Positions 6,353-14,285 of a stretch of DNA of 16,016 bases are shown piece after piece (position 1 is the first letter of the stretch; the number at the start of each line of letters is the position of its first letter). The DNA lies in the NCBI GenBank assembly GCA_009774345.1, contig VSNR01000103.1, positions 1 to 16,016 of the forward strand, given 5' to 3'. The notes beneath the pieces are model-generated. The model saw nothing but the letters and a program-made list of their open reading frames with translations. It did no database searches and was not told where the DNA came from. A program made the position numbers and the translations under genes. The DNA comes from Lachnospiraceae bacterium (GTDB lineage: Bacteria; Bacillota; Clostridia; Lachnospirales; Lachnospiraceae).

Positions 6353-7228
6353 TACTCCCTCTTTTTTTACAAATATATACACTGCCTTAAACATTTGATT
6401 GCCATTATATACGCGAAGCATTTCTCCGTCCTTCAACAACTCAGGGGAATCAACATCAAGCTGGTGCGGATACAGCTTATTTCCATTCAAGAGCGCTCCC
6501 TCAGACGCACTCTTGACAACTGCCGCCTTATATTCCATAAAAACACTGTCCGGTGCAACAACATACTTTTGATATGCCCCCTGCTGCATGAGCTCTTCTA
6601 CCTGTGACAGCGTGAGGGCATCTTCTATTCGGAAATTCCCGACTCTCGTGCGCTTCAACTGTGCCATCGCAGCGCCGCAGCCAAGCCGTTCTCCGATATC
6701 CGCGCAAAGTGACCGGATATATGTTCCCTTCGAGCAGCCTACCACGAAGCGGACTTCCGGCACATTCATCTCTACAATACGAAGATAAGCGATATCGACA
6801 TGGCGCGGCTGCCGCTCTACTTCCTTGCCCGCTCTTGCAAGCTCATATAGTTTTTTGCCATTGACTTTCAAGGCAGAGTACATTGGCGGAATCTGTTCAT
6901 ATCCGCCGACAAAGTGCATCATCGCGCGCTCAATGTCGGCTTCGCCCACTGTCACCGCAGATTCCGTCTGTATCGTACCGCTCAGATCTTGAGTATCTGT
7001 CGTTATGCCAAGCCTTAGGACGGCCTCATATTCCTTGCTCTTGTCTGTCATCAGATCGCAGAGCTTTGTCGCACTGCCAAAACACACAGGAAGAACCCCG
7101 ACTGCGTCAGGGTCCAATGTTCCTGTGTGTCCTATCTTTTTCTGCTTCACAATGCCGCGGAGCTTTGCCACAACGTCATGCGATGTATAGCCAGCCTCCT
7201 TATAGATATTCATTATTCCATTGATCAT
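6326..7228 (-). CDS. truB: tRNA pseudouridine(55) synthase
   Basis: TruB converts U55 of the T loop of most tRNAs to pseudouridine and also helps tRNA fold. The 300-residue protein has the catalytic motif GHTGTLDPDAVGVLPV with Asp39, then YEAVLRLGITTDTQD, PPMYSALKVNGKKLYELAR, and CSKGTYIRSLCADIG. The C-terminal part (about 235-300, through LKDGEMLRVYN) looks like the small PUA-type tail found in this family. The ATG at 7228 overlaps the nrnA stop as ATGA, with GAGG 7 bases upstream, so the two are translationally coupled. Confidence 0.97.
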   Translation of the reverse strand: MINGIMNIYKEAGYTSHDVVAKLRGIVKQKKIGHTGTLDPDAVGVLPVCFGSATKLCDLMTDKSKEYEAVLRLGITTDTQDLSGTIQTESAVTVGEADIERAMMHFVGGYEQIPPMYSALKVNGKKLYELARAGKEVERQPRHVDIAYLRIVEMNVPEVRFVVGCSKGTYIRSLCADIGERLGCGAAMAQLKRTRVGNFRIEDALTLSQVEELMQQGAYQKYVVAPDSVFMEYKAAVVKSASEGALLNGNKLYPHQLDVDSPELLKDGEMLRVYNGNQMFKAVYIFVKKEGVLKPFKMFL

Positions 7229-8205
7229 TCCATATCCTCATATTCCTTCATCTGAAGTTCAATCTGCTTCGAAATATTGTTGATCGCATCATGAAATGTT
7301 CCATTGATATTACAGCCGGCAGCTCTCACATGACCGCCGCCGCCGAAAAAGGCTGCGACCTTGCTGACATCCACATACTTGCAGGAGCGCAGGCTCACCT
7401 TGTACTCAAGATTTCCTACCTCATACATGAAAATAGCACACTCAACCCCTTTGGTGATGCGAAGCTGATTGACAATCCCTTCCAAATCTTTGGAAGTGGC
7501 ACTATAAAAATCAAGTGTCTTCTTGTCAATGGCGCTGACAATACATTTTCCTCCCATGAACATAATGCTCTCAAGAAGTGCTCTGCCCAGTAGCTGGTTC
7601 TGTGCATAAGTCTTTTCATAGTAAGTCTCGTCAATCAGCGCCGGGAAATCAAATCCGTACTCAATCAGCTCTGCGGCAATCCTAAGGGTCTCTGGCGACG
7701 TATTGGAGTATTTGAAAATACCCGTATCATGCGCAATGCCTATGTAGACTGCCTTGGCGATCTCCTCGTCCATATACTGCTTTTCAAACAGATTATAGAC
7801 AAGCTCTGCTGTAGAACTGAAACCGGGAACCACATAATTTACATCCCCGCATCCCCGCTCATTGCTGATATGGTGGTCAATATTAATACGTTTTCTGGCG
7901 TTGGCAAAAATCTCCTCCGCCTCTCCAAGCCTTGACTTCTCACAGTCAAGTGCAATAAATACATCTACCTCGCCATCGACATGACAGCTGCTGTCAATCT
8001 CGTCAAATCCTTTGATACACGCAAATACGCCTGACGGCTCCTCCAGCGACACGGTCACGTTTGCCTGCGGCAGCGCTTTCTTGAGATACAGATACATTGC
8101 CAGACAGGAACCCGTACAGTCACCGTCTGGTCTGATATGACCTGATATAAATATTTTCTTTGCATCTTTACATTCTTCTAACAACTGAAATTTTTCCATA
8201 ATCAT
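7225..8205 (-). CDS. nrnA: DHH-family nanoRNase / pAp phosphatase
   Basis: This is a DHH-DHHA1 phosphoesterase. Family members degrade 2-5 nt RNAs and dephosphorylate 3'-phosphoadenosine 5'-phosphate. Counted from the ATG at 8205 it has 326 residues. Metal-binding motifs are GHIRPDGD (His23, Asp27, Asp29), ALDCEK (Asp87), the DHH triad 110-112, and AHDTG (Asp160). The DHHA1 nucleotide-binding loop is GGGGHVRAAGC at 288-298. The in-frame codons GTG 8208, ATG 8205 and ATG 8199 are all possible starts; AAGGG 5 bases upstream favours 8205. Placement between rbfA and truB is common in Clostridia. It functionally complements PNPase nearby, since nanoRNases finish what PNPase leaves. The activity split between nanoRNA and pAp is inferred from the family. 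Confidence 0.93.
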   Translation of the reverse strand: MIMEKFQLLEECKDAKKIFISGHIRPDGDCTGSCLAMYLYLKKALPQANVTVSLEEPSGVFACIKGFDEIDSSCHVDGEVDVFIALDCEKSRLGEAEEIFANARKRINIDHHISNERGCGDVNYVVPGFSSTAELVYNLFEKQYMDEEIAKAVYIGIAHDTGIFKYSNTSPETLRIAAELIEYGFDFPALIDETYYEKTYAQNQLLGRALLESIMFMGGKCIVSAIDKKTLDFYSATSKDLEGIVNQLRITKGVECAIFMYEVGNLEYKVSLRSCKYVDVSKVAAFFGGGGHVRAAGCNINGTFHDAINNISKQIELQMKEYEDME

Positions 8206-8255
8206 CACTACCCTTATATGAATCCCTTTATTTTTTATTTTATCTGTCCCTGTAC

Positions 8256-8284
8256 ATAATACACAAAAGTATCTGGGAAGTCAA
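8256..8284 (-). promoter_or_regulatory. Candidate promoter for nrnA-truB-ribF, overlapping the rbfA terminator
   Basis: TTGACT (8279-8284), 17 bases, then TATTAT (8256-8261), each with 5 of 6 consensus bases. The -35 lies in the loop of the upstream terminator hairpin. A second option is TTGTGT with an 18-base spacer to TAAAAT a little downstream. Confidence 0.6.
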
Positions 8285-8300
8285 ATATTCCCAGATACTT
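8262..8300 (-). terminator. Rho-independent terminator closing the rimP-rbfA operon
   Basis: A perfect 13-bp stem (AAGTATCTGGGAA with TTCCCAGATACTT; 8288-8300 and 8267-8279) has an 8-base loop. It is followed on the minus strand by TTGTGT and preceded by an A-rich tract, so it also has terminator shape on the plus strand. It starts 8 bases after the rbfA stop. Confidence 0.8.
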
Positions 8301-8308
8301 TTTATTTT

Positions 8309-8695
8309 TTATTCATGATTTTCATCTACATGCCGTTCATCGTCTATGCGGTTGATCTCATCAATTTTTTGGGACATAGACACCCCGTAAGCAATCGACT
8401 GATCTAGGATAAACCTGATCTCCGGCGTGTTCCGCAGATTGATCTTCTTTGCCAAGAGACTCCTGATATAGCCCTCTGCGCTCTTCAATCCCTCGATGGT
8501 ATCCCTCTGGGAGTCCTCGTCGCCCAAGACACTGACCCACGCTTTGCAGGTCTTTAGATCAGGCGCCACCTCCACTGATACCACGGATGTCATCGGATTG
8601 ATACGCGGATCTTTGATCTCACTTCGTATCACTTCTGCCAGAACACGATGCACTTCCCCGTTTACGCGGGTATTTTTGACACTGTTCTTTCTCAT
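8309..8695 (-). CDS. rbfA: 30S ribosome-binding factor A
   Basis: RbfA binds the 30S subunit and promotes late 16S rRNA maturation, with cold adaptation as a known role. The 128-residue protein has the family's N-terminal helix (NTRVNGEVHRVLAEVI) and DPRINPMTSVVSVEVAPDL. It also has the KH-like segment ending in RNTPEIRFILDQSIAYG, and a short acidic end (DDERHVDENHE). It follows infB by 41 bases, with GGAG 9 bases before the ATG. The ylxP gene often found between infB and rbfA in Bacillus is absent. Confidence 0.95.
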   Translation of the reverse strand: MRKNSVKNTRVNGEVHRVLAEVIRSEIKDPRINPMTSVVSVEVAPDLKTCKAWVSVLGDEDSQRDTIEGLKSAEGYIRSLLAKKINLRNTPEIRFILDQSIAYGVSMSQKIDEINRIDDERHVDENHE

Positions 8696-8736
8696 TTTCC
8701 TGTTCTCCGTTATTGTTCAACTTTTTATTTCAACTT

Positions 8737-11700
8737 TTATCTTGGTACCTCTACCATAATATAAGCCTCTACGATGTCCAGCTCCTGCATACTGTCATAG
8801 CCTTCGAATACAAGACCGCACTCAAAACCTGCCTTGACTTCCTTGACATCATCTTTAAACCGCTTGAGGGATGCAAGCTCACCCTCATAAATCTGTTCGC
8901 CTTCACGGGTAATCCGAATCTTGCATCCTCTCTGGAATACACCATCGAGCACATAAGAACCAGCGATATTGCCAACGGCTGATGCCTTGAAAATCTGACG
9001 GACTTCTGCGTGGCCGATCACCTTCTCCTCAAATACAGGGTCCAGCATTCCCTTCATCGCTGCCTCGATATCCTCAATCGCCTGATAGATTACCTTGTAT
9101 AATCTCACATCGACACCCTCACGCTCCGCAGTTGCCTTCGCCTGTGTGTCAGGACGCACATTAAATCCGATAATAATCGCCTTTGATGCCGATGCCAGAC
9201 TGACATCCGACTCATTGATCGCACCGACTCCGCCGTGGATACACTTCACTACGACCTCTTCATTGGACAGTTTCATGAGACTCTGCTTCACAGCCTCCAC
9301 ACTGCCCTGTACATCTGCCTTGATAATCAGATTGAGTTCCTTGAGATTTCCTGCCTGAATCTGTGAGAACAGGTCATCGAGGGACATCTTAGCCTTAGTA
9401 TCCTCAAGAAGCTTTTCTTTATTCTGCGCCACGAAGGTCTCCGCATAATATTTTGCTTCCTTATCGTTCTCATGCGCAATAAAGATTTCTCCGGCATTTG
9501 GCACATCGCTGAGTCCTAAGATTTCTACAGGTGTAGACGGACCTGCCTCTTTGACGCGCCGTCCCTTGTCGTCCACCATTGCACGCACTTTGCCGCTCGC
9601 CGCGCCTGCCGATACAAAATCGCCAACTTTTAAAGTACCCTTCTGCACCAGAATCGTAGCGACAGGCCCGCGTCCCTTATCCAGCTCTGCCTCAATGACA
9701 AGTCCTCTCGCACGTCTGTTTGGATTTGCTCTCAGCTCAAGTACCTCTGCTGTCAAAAGAATCATTTCAAGCAGCTGCTCGATTCCTTCCCCGCTCTTAG
9801 CAGATACCGGAACAAATACTGTACTTCCGCCCCAGTCCTCTGCGATCAGACCGTACTCTGTGAGCTCCTGCTTCACGCGCTCAATGTTCGCGCCGGGCTT
9901 ATCAATCTTGTTGACAGCGACTATAATCTCTATGCCTGCGGCTTTCGCATGATTGATCGCCTCCACGGTCTGCGGCATGACGCCATCATCCGCCGCCACG
10001 ACAAGGATTGCGATATCTGTCGAGTTTGCACCGCGCATACGCATCGCCGTGAACGCCTCATGTCCCGGCGTGTCAAGGAAAGTAATTTTCTGTCCATTGA
10101 CATTGACGGTATACGCACCAATATGCTGTGTGATACCTCCCGCTTCCTTGTCTGTCACGTTGGTCTTTCTGATCGCATCCAAGAGAGAGGTCTTGCCGTG
10201 GTCTACATGCCCCATAACACAGATGACAGGAGATCTCGGCACCATATCCTCCTGATTCTCATCCTCCTCTTTCAAGAGCTCCTCAATGACGTCAACTTTT
10301 ACTTCCTGCTCGCAGATAATATCATACTCAATCGCAATATTTTCCGCTGTCTCATATGGAATTTCCTGATTGACCGTCACGATCTGTCCCTGTAAGAACA
10401 GCTTCTTGACAATCGCAGACGGCTGTATCTTCATCTTGTCAGCCAGCTCTTTGATCGTTAGGCTCTCTGGGAGGGTGATCACCTTAATCTGCTCTTCAAC
10501 TGCCTCCTGCGCTTTTTTCTCAGGCTTGATAAACTTACCGGGCTTATTCTTGCCCTTGATATTCTTAATATTCTCGCTGTCCTCTTCGTAAATCAGATCT
10601 TTGCGGTTCCGCTTATCTTTCTCCTGACTGATGCGGCGCTTTTCCTCATCTCTATGCTTCTCGGCATCCTTAATCGGACTTTCTGGCACAAAGCCGCCCT
10701 TGGCACTCTTGTTGCCAAATCCTCCTTTATTGTCGCGGCCGCCATTAAATCCCTGTCCGGGTCTGCCGCCCTGACGCTGTCCGTCATTTCTGTTGTTATC
10801 ACGGCGCTGTCCATCATTTCTGTTATGATCTCTGTTATTGTCAAAGTTACGCTGTCCGTCACGGCGCTGCCCGTCACGGCGCTGTCCATCATTTCTATTA
10901 TCTCTGCTGTTGTCACGGCGCTGTCCGTCATTTCTATTATCTCTGTTATTGTCTCTGTTATTGTCACGGCGCTGCCCGTCACGGCGCTGTCCGTCTTTAT
11001 TATTGTCTTTATTGTTGTCAAAACTGCGCTGTCCATCGCGGCGCTGGTTTTCGCCCCGGTTCGCATTGTCTCGCCCATCCGTTTTCGGCGCTGGTTTTGC
11101 CTCTTCAGTCTTTATGACAGGAGCTTCACTCTTTGCAGCAGCTTCTGGTGCCTTCACAGGGGCTTCACTCTTCTCAGCCGCCTCTGGTGCCTTTACAGGA
11201 ACTTCAGGCTTTGCTGCTGCCGGTGTGATTACAGTCTCTTCCTTCTTGGGCTGTTCTGTGCTCACAGCCTCCGCCTTGACAGGCTCTGTCACTACAGGTT
11301 TCTGTACGGGCTTCTCCACAACAGCCTCCGCCTTGGGTTCCGCTGCTGGCTTCTTCACCTCGGCATTTGCAGGCTTGCCCTGCGGTGCCGCCTTTTTATC
11401 GGAATGCGCAGTTTTCCTTGGGATCTGTGCACCTCCCGGCATCTTGGAATTGTGAGGATTGCTCACAAATATAATGCTCTTTTTCTTTTTTACCGTCGTT
11501 CCCTCACCAGTCTTGGCAGGCGCCTTCGTCTCTCCCGATGTTGTGGTTTTCTCTGTCGTCTTAGGTGCCTCTTCTGACTTAGCAGGTGCTTTCAGCGTCT
11601 TCCTCACATCTTCTACCTGTCGGTCCTCTAATACACTCATGTGGCTTTTTACCTCTATACCTTTATTTTTTAATAATGCAAGGATTTCCGCGCTCTTTAC

Positions 11701-11742
11701 GCCGATCTCCTGTGCCAGTTCATACACTTTCATTTTTGCCAT
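8737..11742 (-). CDS. infB: Translation initiation factor IF-2
   Basis: IF2 is the GTPase that brings fMet-tRNA to the 30S subunit and promotes subunit joining. From the ATG at 11742 it has 1001 residues; GAGGAGGAG just upstream supports this start over an in-frame GTG at 11763. The first IF2_N domain is at 1-52, followed by an Ala/Lys/Pro/Glu-rich linker to about 222 and an Arg/Asn/Asp/Gly repeat block at about 225-330. A second IF2_N domain is at about 426-476. The G domain has G1 GHVDHGKT (511-518), GGIT (535-538), DTPGH (557-561), NKID (611-614) and SAKS (647-650). Domains II, III and the fMet-tRNA binding C-terminal domain follow intact. It is long for the family because of the linker. 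It starts 17 bases after ylxQ. Confidence 0.98.
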   Translation of the reverse strand: MAKMKVYELAQEIGVKSAEILALLKNKGIEVKSHMSVLEDRQVEDVRKTLKAPAKSEEAPKTTEKTTTSGETKAPAKTGEGTTVKKKKSIIFVSNPHNSKMPGGAQIPRKTAHSDKKAAPQGKPANAEVKKPAAEPKAEAVVEKPVQKPVVTEPVKAEAVSTEQPKKEETVITPAAAKPEVPVKAPEAAEKSEAPVKAPEAAAKSEAPVIKTEEAKPAPKTDGRDNANRGENQRRDGQRSFDNNKDNNKDGQRRDGQRRDNNRDNNRDNRNDGQRRDNSRDNRNDGQRRDGQRRDGQRNFDNNRDHNRNDGQRRDNNRNDGQRQGGRPGQGFNGGRDNKGGFGNKSAKGGFVPESPIKDAEKHRDEEKRRISQEKDKRNRKDLIYEEDSENIKNIKGKNKPGKFIKPEKKAQEAVEEQIKVITLPESLTIKELADKMKIQPSAIVKKLFLQGQIVTVNQEIPYETAENIAIEYDIICEQEVKVDVIEELLKEEDENQEDMVPRSPVICVMGHVDHGKTSLLDAIRKTNVTDKEAGGITQHIGAYTVNVNGQKITFLDTPGHEAFTAMRMRGANSTDIAILVVAADDGVMPQTVEAINHAKAAGIEIIVAVNKIDKPGANIERVKQELTEYGLIAEDWGGSTVFVPVSAKSGEGIEQLLEMILLTAEVLELRANPNRRARGLVIEAELDKGRGPVATILVQKGTLKVGDFVSAGAASGKVRAMVDDKGRRVKEAGPSTPVEILGLSDVPNAGEIFIAHENDKEAKYYAETFVAQNKEKLLEDTKAKMSLDDLFSQIQAGNLKELNLIIKADVQGSVEAVKQSLMKLSNEEVVVKCIHGGVGAINESDVSLASASKAIIIGFNVRPDTQAKATAEREGVDVRLYKVIYQAIEDIEAAMKGMLDPVFEEKVIGHAEVRQIFKASAVGNIAGSYVLDGVFQRGCKIRITREGEQIYEGELASLKRFKDDVKEVKAGFECGLVFEGYDSMQELDIVEAYIMVEVPR
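10753..11070. repeat. Degenerate in-frame repeat block of the IF2 linker
   Basis: On the plus strand the motif (ac)GGCGCTGTCCGTC recurs many times, with TTTCTATTATCTCTG-like spacers. On the coding strand it spells six exact GQRRD copies plus variants (NQRRD, GQRSF, GQRNF, GQRQG) mixed with RDNNRDN and RNDGQ units, residues about 225-330 of IF2. Confidence 0.85.
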
Positions 11743-11759
11743 ATTACTCCTCCTCACCC

Positions 11760-12092
11760 TCACGATTCACAGATTGATGACTGTTCCAATTGCCTCTCTA
11801 TAGATTTTGCGAAGTTCTCATCTGTAATTGCAAGAGATGATCGCATAGCCTTACCGATTGAACGCCCAAGTTCCTCTTTTGTGCCAAAAAAATATCTTGG
11901 TACTTCGTAAAACTCACACATATTGGAAAACATCTTCTTGGTATTATCCGATGCATCCTCCGACACAATAACGAGCCATGCATTCCCGCTCTTAACACTC
12001 TTGTCAGTTGCAAATTCTCCACTCACTACCCTGCCTGCCTTCATTGCAAGCCCCAGCATGGAATATACCTTCTTTGAGTACTGCTCATTCAA
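11760..12092 (-). CDS. ylxQ: L7Ae-family ribosomal/kink-turn RNA-binding protein YlxQ
   Basis: A small 110-residue protein of the L7Ae/L30e/Gadd45 fold, which typically binds kink-turn RNAs; the role of YlxQ itself is not settled. The family pattern is visible: MLGLAMKAGRVVSGE near the N terminus, LVIVSEDASDNTKKMF in the middle, and ELGRSIGKAMRSSLAITDENFA near the end. The start appears to be TTG at 12092, which overlaps the ylxR stop by 8 bases and has AAGGAG 10 bases upstream. The next in-frame ATG would cut into the conserved LLGLA segment. It sits between ylxR and infB as in Bacillus. Confidence 0.9.
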   Translation of the reverse strand: MNEQYSKKVYSMLGLAMKAGRVVSGEFATDKSVKSGNAWLVIVSEDASDNTKKMFSNMCEFYEVPRYFFGTKEELGRSIGKAMRSSLAITDENFAKSIERQLEQSSICES

Positions 12093-12351
12093 ATACTTCT
12101 ATCTCCTTTGTCAGACTGTCATATATTTCATCAGGTACCGGCATCTTGAAGGCTCTGTCAAGTCCTCTCGACTTTCTCGCCTTTCTCATACATTCAGGGT
12201 CAGGGCATATGTATGCACCTCTGCCATTCTTTCTGCCTGTAGCATCCAGAATAATGCCCTGCTCCTCTGTGCGAAGCACTCGAATCATTTCTTTCTTGCT
12301 CTTCATCTCGCCACAGCCGATACACTGTCTCATCGGAATTTTTTTTGCCAT
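12085..12351 (-). CDS. ylxR: YlxR family protein (RnpM, RNase P modulator)
   Basis: This 88-residue basic protein shows the DUF448 signature: RQCIGCGEMKSKKEMIRVLR at the start and GRKNGRGAYICPDPEC in the middle, with Arg/Lys-rich KARKSRGLDRAFK. Cys10, Cys13, Cys49 and Cys54 could form a metal or structural cluster. The B. subtilis homologue binds RNA and modulates RNase P in vitro, hence the name RnpM. The ATG at 12351 directly abuts the nusA TAA with no gap, and its GGAGG lies inside the end of nusA, so translation is coupled. Confidence 0.93.
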   Translation of the reverse strand: MAKKIPMRQCIGCGEMKSKKEMIRVLRTEEQGIILDATGRKNGRGAYICPDPECMRKARKSRGLDRAFKMPVPDEIYDSLTKEIEVFE

Positions 12352-13611
12352 TTATGCCTCCGTCTCCTTCTCCATGCTGTCTGGTTCTGTCTCGGCATCA
12401 TAGCCGTCTTCCTCGATTTCGGCATCGTCATATTCGACGCCGTCATACGCACCCTCTTGGGTGTCGTCATACTCCTCCTCTACATATTCGCCTTCTTCGT
12501 ACTCCTCTTCATAATAGACATCGCCGTCCTCATCAAACATGTAATCCTCGTAGCGGAATCCCTCTGCGTCCTTCGCCTGTGTCTCGGACTTGATATCAAT
12601 CTTGTATCCTGTAAGTCTTGCCGCAAGTCTGGCATTCTGTCCTTCCTTACCAATGGCAAGTGAGAGCTGGTAATCCGGCACAACGACCTTTGCCGTCTTC
12701 TCATCCGGGTCTGCAAACACTGCTACGATCTTGGCTGGTGAAAGCGCATTTTGTATAAAGTTTCCGGGATTTTCGTCCCAGTTGACGATATCAATCTTCT
12801 CGCCGCGCAGCTCCTCGACAATCGCATTGACTCTGGCACCGTTCATGCCGACACACGCACCCACCGCATCGACATTGGGATTATTTGTCCTGACTGCAAG
12901 TTTTGTGCGGCTTCCCGCCTCTCTGGCAATGCTCATGATCTCTACTGTGCCGTCCTTAATCTCTGTCACCTCTGCCTCAAAAAGCCGTTTTACAAGCTCG
13001 GGGTGTGTTCTGCTGACGAGGATTCTGGGGCCCTTTGGCGTATTCTTAACTTCCAGAATATATACCTTGATACGTTCTGTCGGCTTGAACTCCTCCCCCC
13101 TTACCTGTTCTGCCTCATTGAGCACTGCATCTGCTTTTCCGAGGTTAATACTGATATTCCTGCCTATATAACGCTGTACAATCCCTGTGACGACATCTTT
13201 TTCTTTCTCAAAAAACTGGTTGTATACGACACTTCGCTCCTCCTCGCGTATTTTCTGTAAAATAACATTCTTTGCGTTCTGTGTGGCGATGCGCCCGAAC
13301 TCTTTTGATTTGATCTCTATATTGATCGTATCCCCGATCACGGCATTCTTTGAAAGCTGAATTGCATCATCAATACAGATCTGTGTCACATCGTCCTCAA
13401 CCTCATCATAGGTCGCTACGATATCTTTTGTGGCATATACCATAAAATCACAGGTCTCTCTGTCAATCTGGACAGTGATATTGTCTGCCTTTCCAAAATG
13501 ATTCTTGCAGGCTGTCAGGAGGGAATTTTCAATTGCCTCAAACAACGTTTCCTTGCTAATCTCCTTCTCCTTCTCAAGAATATTCAGCGCTTCCATTAAT
13601 TCCTTATTCAT
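12352..13611 (-). CDS. nusA: Transcription termination/antitermination factor NusA
   Basis: NusA binds RNA polymerase and nascent RNA and affects pausing, termination and antitermination. The 419-residue protein has the N-terminal polymerase-binding domain (about 1-125), S1 (about 135-200, DVVTGIVQRYIGRNISINLG), KH1 (about 230-275, GACVGMNGARVNAIVEEL) and KH2 (about 305-345, LAIGKEGQNARLAARLTGYKIDI). After the core that B. subtilis-type NusA ends with, there is an extra tail of about 70 residues rich in Glu, Asp and Tyr. Its position resembles the acidic repeats of E. coli NusA but its sequence does not. The gene starts 20 bases after rimP with AGGAGG upstream. Confidence 0.97.
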   Translation of the reverse strand: MNKELMEALNILEKEKEISKETLFEAIENSLLTACKNHFGKADNITVQIDRETCDFMVYATKDIVATYDEVEDDVTQICIDDAIQLSKNAVIGDTINIEIKSKEFGRIATQNAKNVILQKIREEERSVVYNQFFEKEKDVVTGIVQRYIGRNISINLGKADAVLNEAEQVRGEEFKPTERIKVYILEVKNTPKGPRILVSRTHPELVKRLFEAEVTEIKDGTVEIMSIAREAGSRTKLAVRTNNPNVDAVGACVGMNGARVNAIVEELRGEKIDIVNWDENPGNFIQNALSPAKIVAVFADPDEKTAKVVVPDYQLSLAIGKEGQNARLAARLTGYKIDIKSETQAKDAEGFRYEDYMFDEDGDVYYEEEYEEGEYVEEEYDDTQEGAYDGVEYDDAEIEEDGYDAETEPDSMEKETEA

Positions 13612-13631
13612 TTTTCCTTTACCCTCCTAAA

Positions 13632-14108
13632 CTAAAAATCCAGTGTTAATCTGATAATTGCTATATCAGATTTGGCAAAGACCCTATCCTTTGTCTCTGA
13701 ACCACTCTCCACCTCTATCGTGACGGTATCCTTGTCATACGCTTTGAGGATACCAACAAATTCTTTATGCTGCTCAATTGGCTTGTAGGTTTTTATTTCT
13801 ACCTCCTCGCCAAGACTCTTTTCAAGGTGTCTGTCCTTTCTCAATGCCCTGCCAAGTCCCGGACTCGACACTTCAAGAATATAGGCATCTGGTATAAAAT
13901 CTTCCTGATCTAACTTGTCAGAAAAAGCGCGGCTGACATTCTCACAGTCAACGATACTCACGCCCTCCGGCTTGTCAATATAAGCCCTCAGATACCAGTC
14001 ACTTCCCTCTTTCACATACTCAACATCATAAATCCCGCAGCCGTTTGCCGCCACAATGGGCGCAAGCAACGCCTCTGCCCGTTCTTCATAAAAATCCTTT
14101 TTCGCCAT
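13632..14108 (-). CDS. rimP: Ribosome maturation factor RimP
   Basis: RimP binds the free 30S subunit during assembly and helps S12 and neighbouring proteins join. The 158-residue protein has the expected two-domain layout: an N-terminal alpha-beta domain (GCGIYDVEYVKEGSDWYLRAYIDKPEGVSIVDC) and an Sm-like C-terminal domain. The family signature YILEVSSPGLGRALRKDRHL joins the two. GAGGTGA is placed well before the ATG at 14108. It is the first gene of the nusA-infB operon. I see no convincing promoter in the 60 bases up to the citrate synthase terminator, so initiation could use a weak site or read-through. Confidence 0.95.
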   Translation of the reverse strand: MAKKDFYEERAEALLAPIVAANGCGIYDVEYVKEGSDWYLRAYIDKPEGVSIVDCENVSRAFSDKLDQEDFIPDAYILEVSSPGLGRALRKDRHLEKSLGEEVEIKTYKPIEQHKEFVGILKAYDKDTVTIEVESGSETKDRVFAKSDIAIIRLTLDF

Positions 14109-14169
14109 TCATTCACCTCATATATGACTTCCCATTAAAACAGGAAATACGCCATATTTCTTGTTATCA

Positions 14170-14203
14170 TGAACAAAAGAGTGGACTCACAAGTCCACTC
14201 TTT
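14170..14203 (-). terminator. Rho-independent terminator of citrate synthase
   Basis: A perfect 12-bp stem, AAAGAGTGGACT with AGTCCACTCTTT (14192-14203 and 14176-14187), has a 4-base loop TGTG and is followed by TGTTC on the minus strand. The T run is mostly in the stem foot. It lies about 80 bases after the citrate synthase stop. Confidence 0.85.
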
Positions 14204-14285
14204 ATCATCTAGCATTCATTTAACTTATCACTATTTTAACACCGTACTCACTAAAATGCAACAACTTTTTAGAATTTTTTTCCTA

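Noticed and set aside
10753..11070. CRISPR-like regular repeats
   Set aside because: Units are short, irregular, in frame and translate to a repeat inside IF2; there are no unique spacers and no cas genes.
10654..11577. Long plus-strand reading frames (10654-11577 and 10838-11455) opposite infB
   Set aside because: They mirror the infB repeat and linker codons, giving low-complexity CPSRR/LLS strings, and infB is clearly real on the other strand.
11743..11763. infB starting at the GTG at 11763
   Set aside because: The ATG at 11742 has an excellent GAGGAGGAG just upstream and gives the conserved MAKMKVYELA start.
11923..12663. 246-codon plus-strand reading frame across ylxQ, ylxR and nusA
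   Set aside because: Crosses three well-recognised genes on the other strand, and its hydrophobic appearance comes from antisense of acidic codons.
14109..14169. Promoter for the rimP operon
   Set aside because: TTGTTC and TTGTGA can be found, but no acceptable -10 lies at 16-18 bases from either, so I did not call one.
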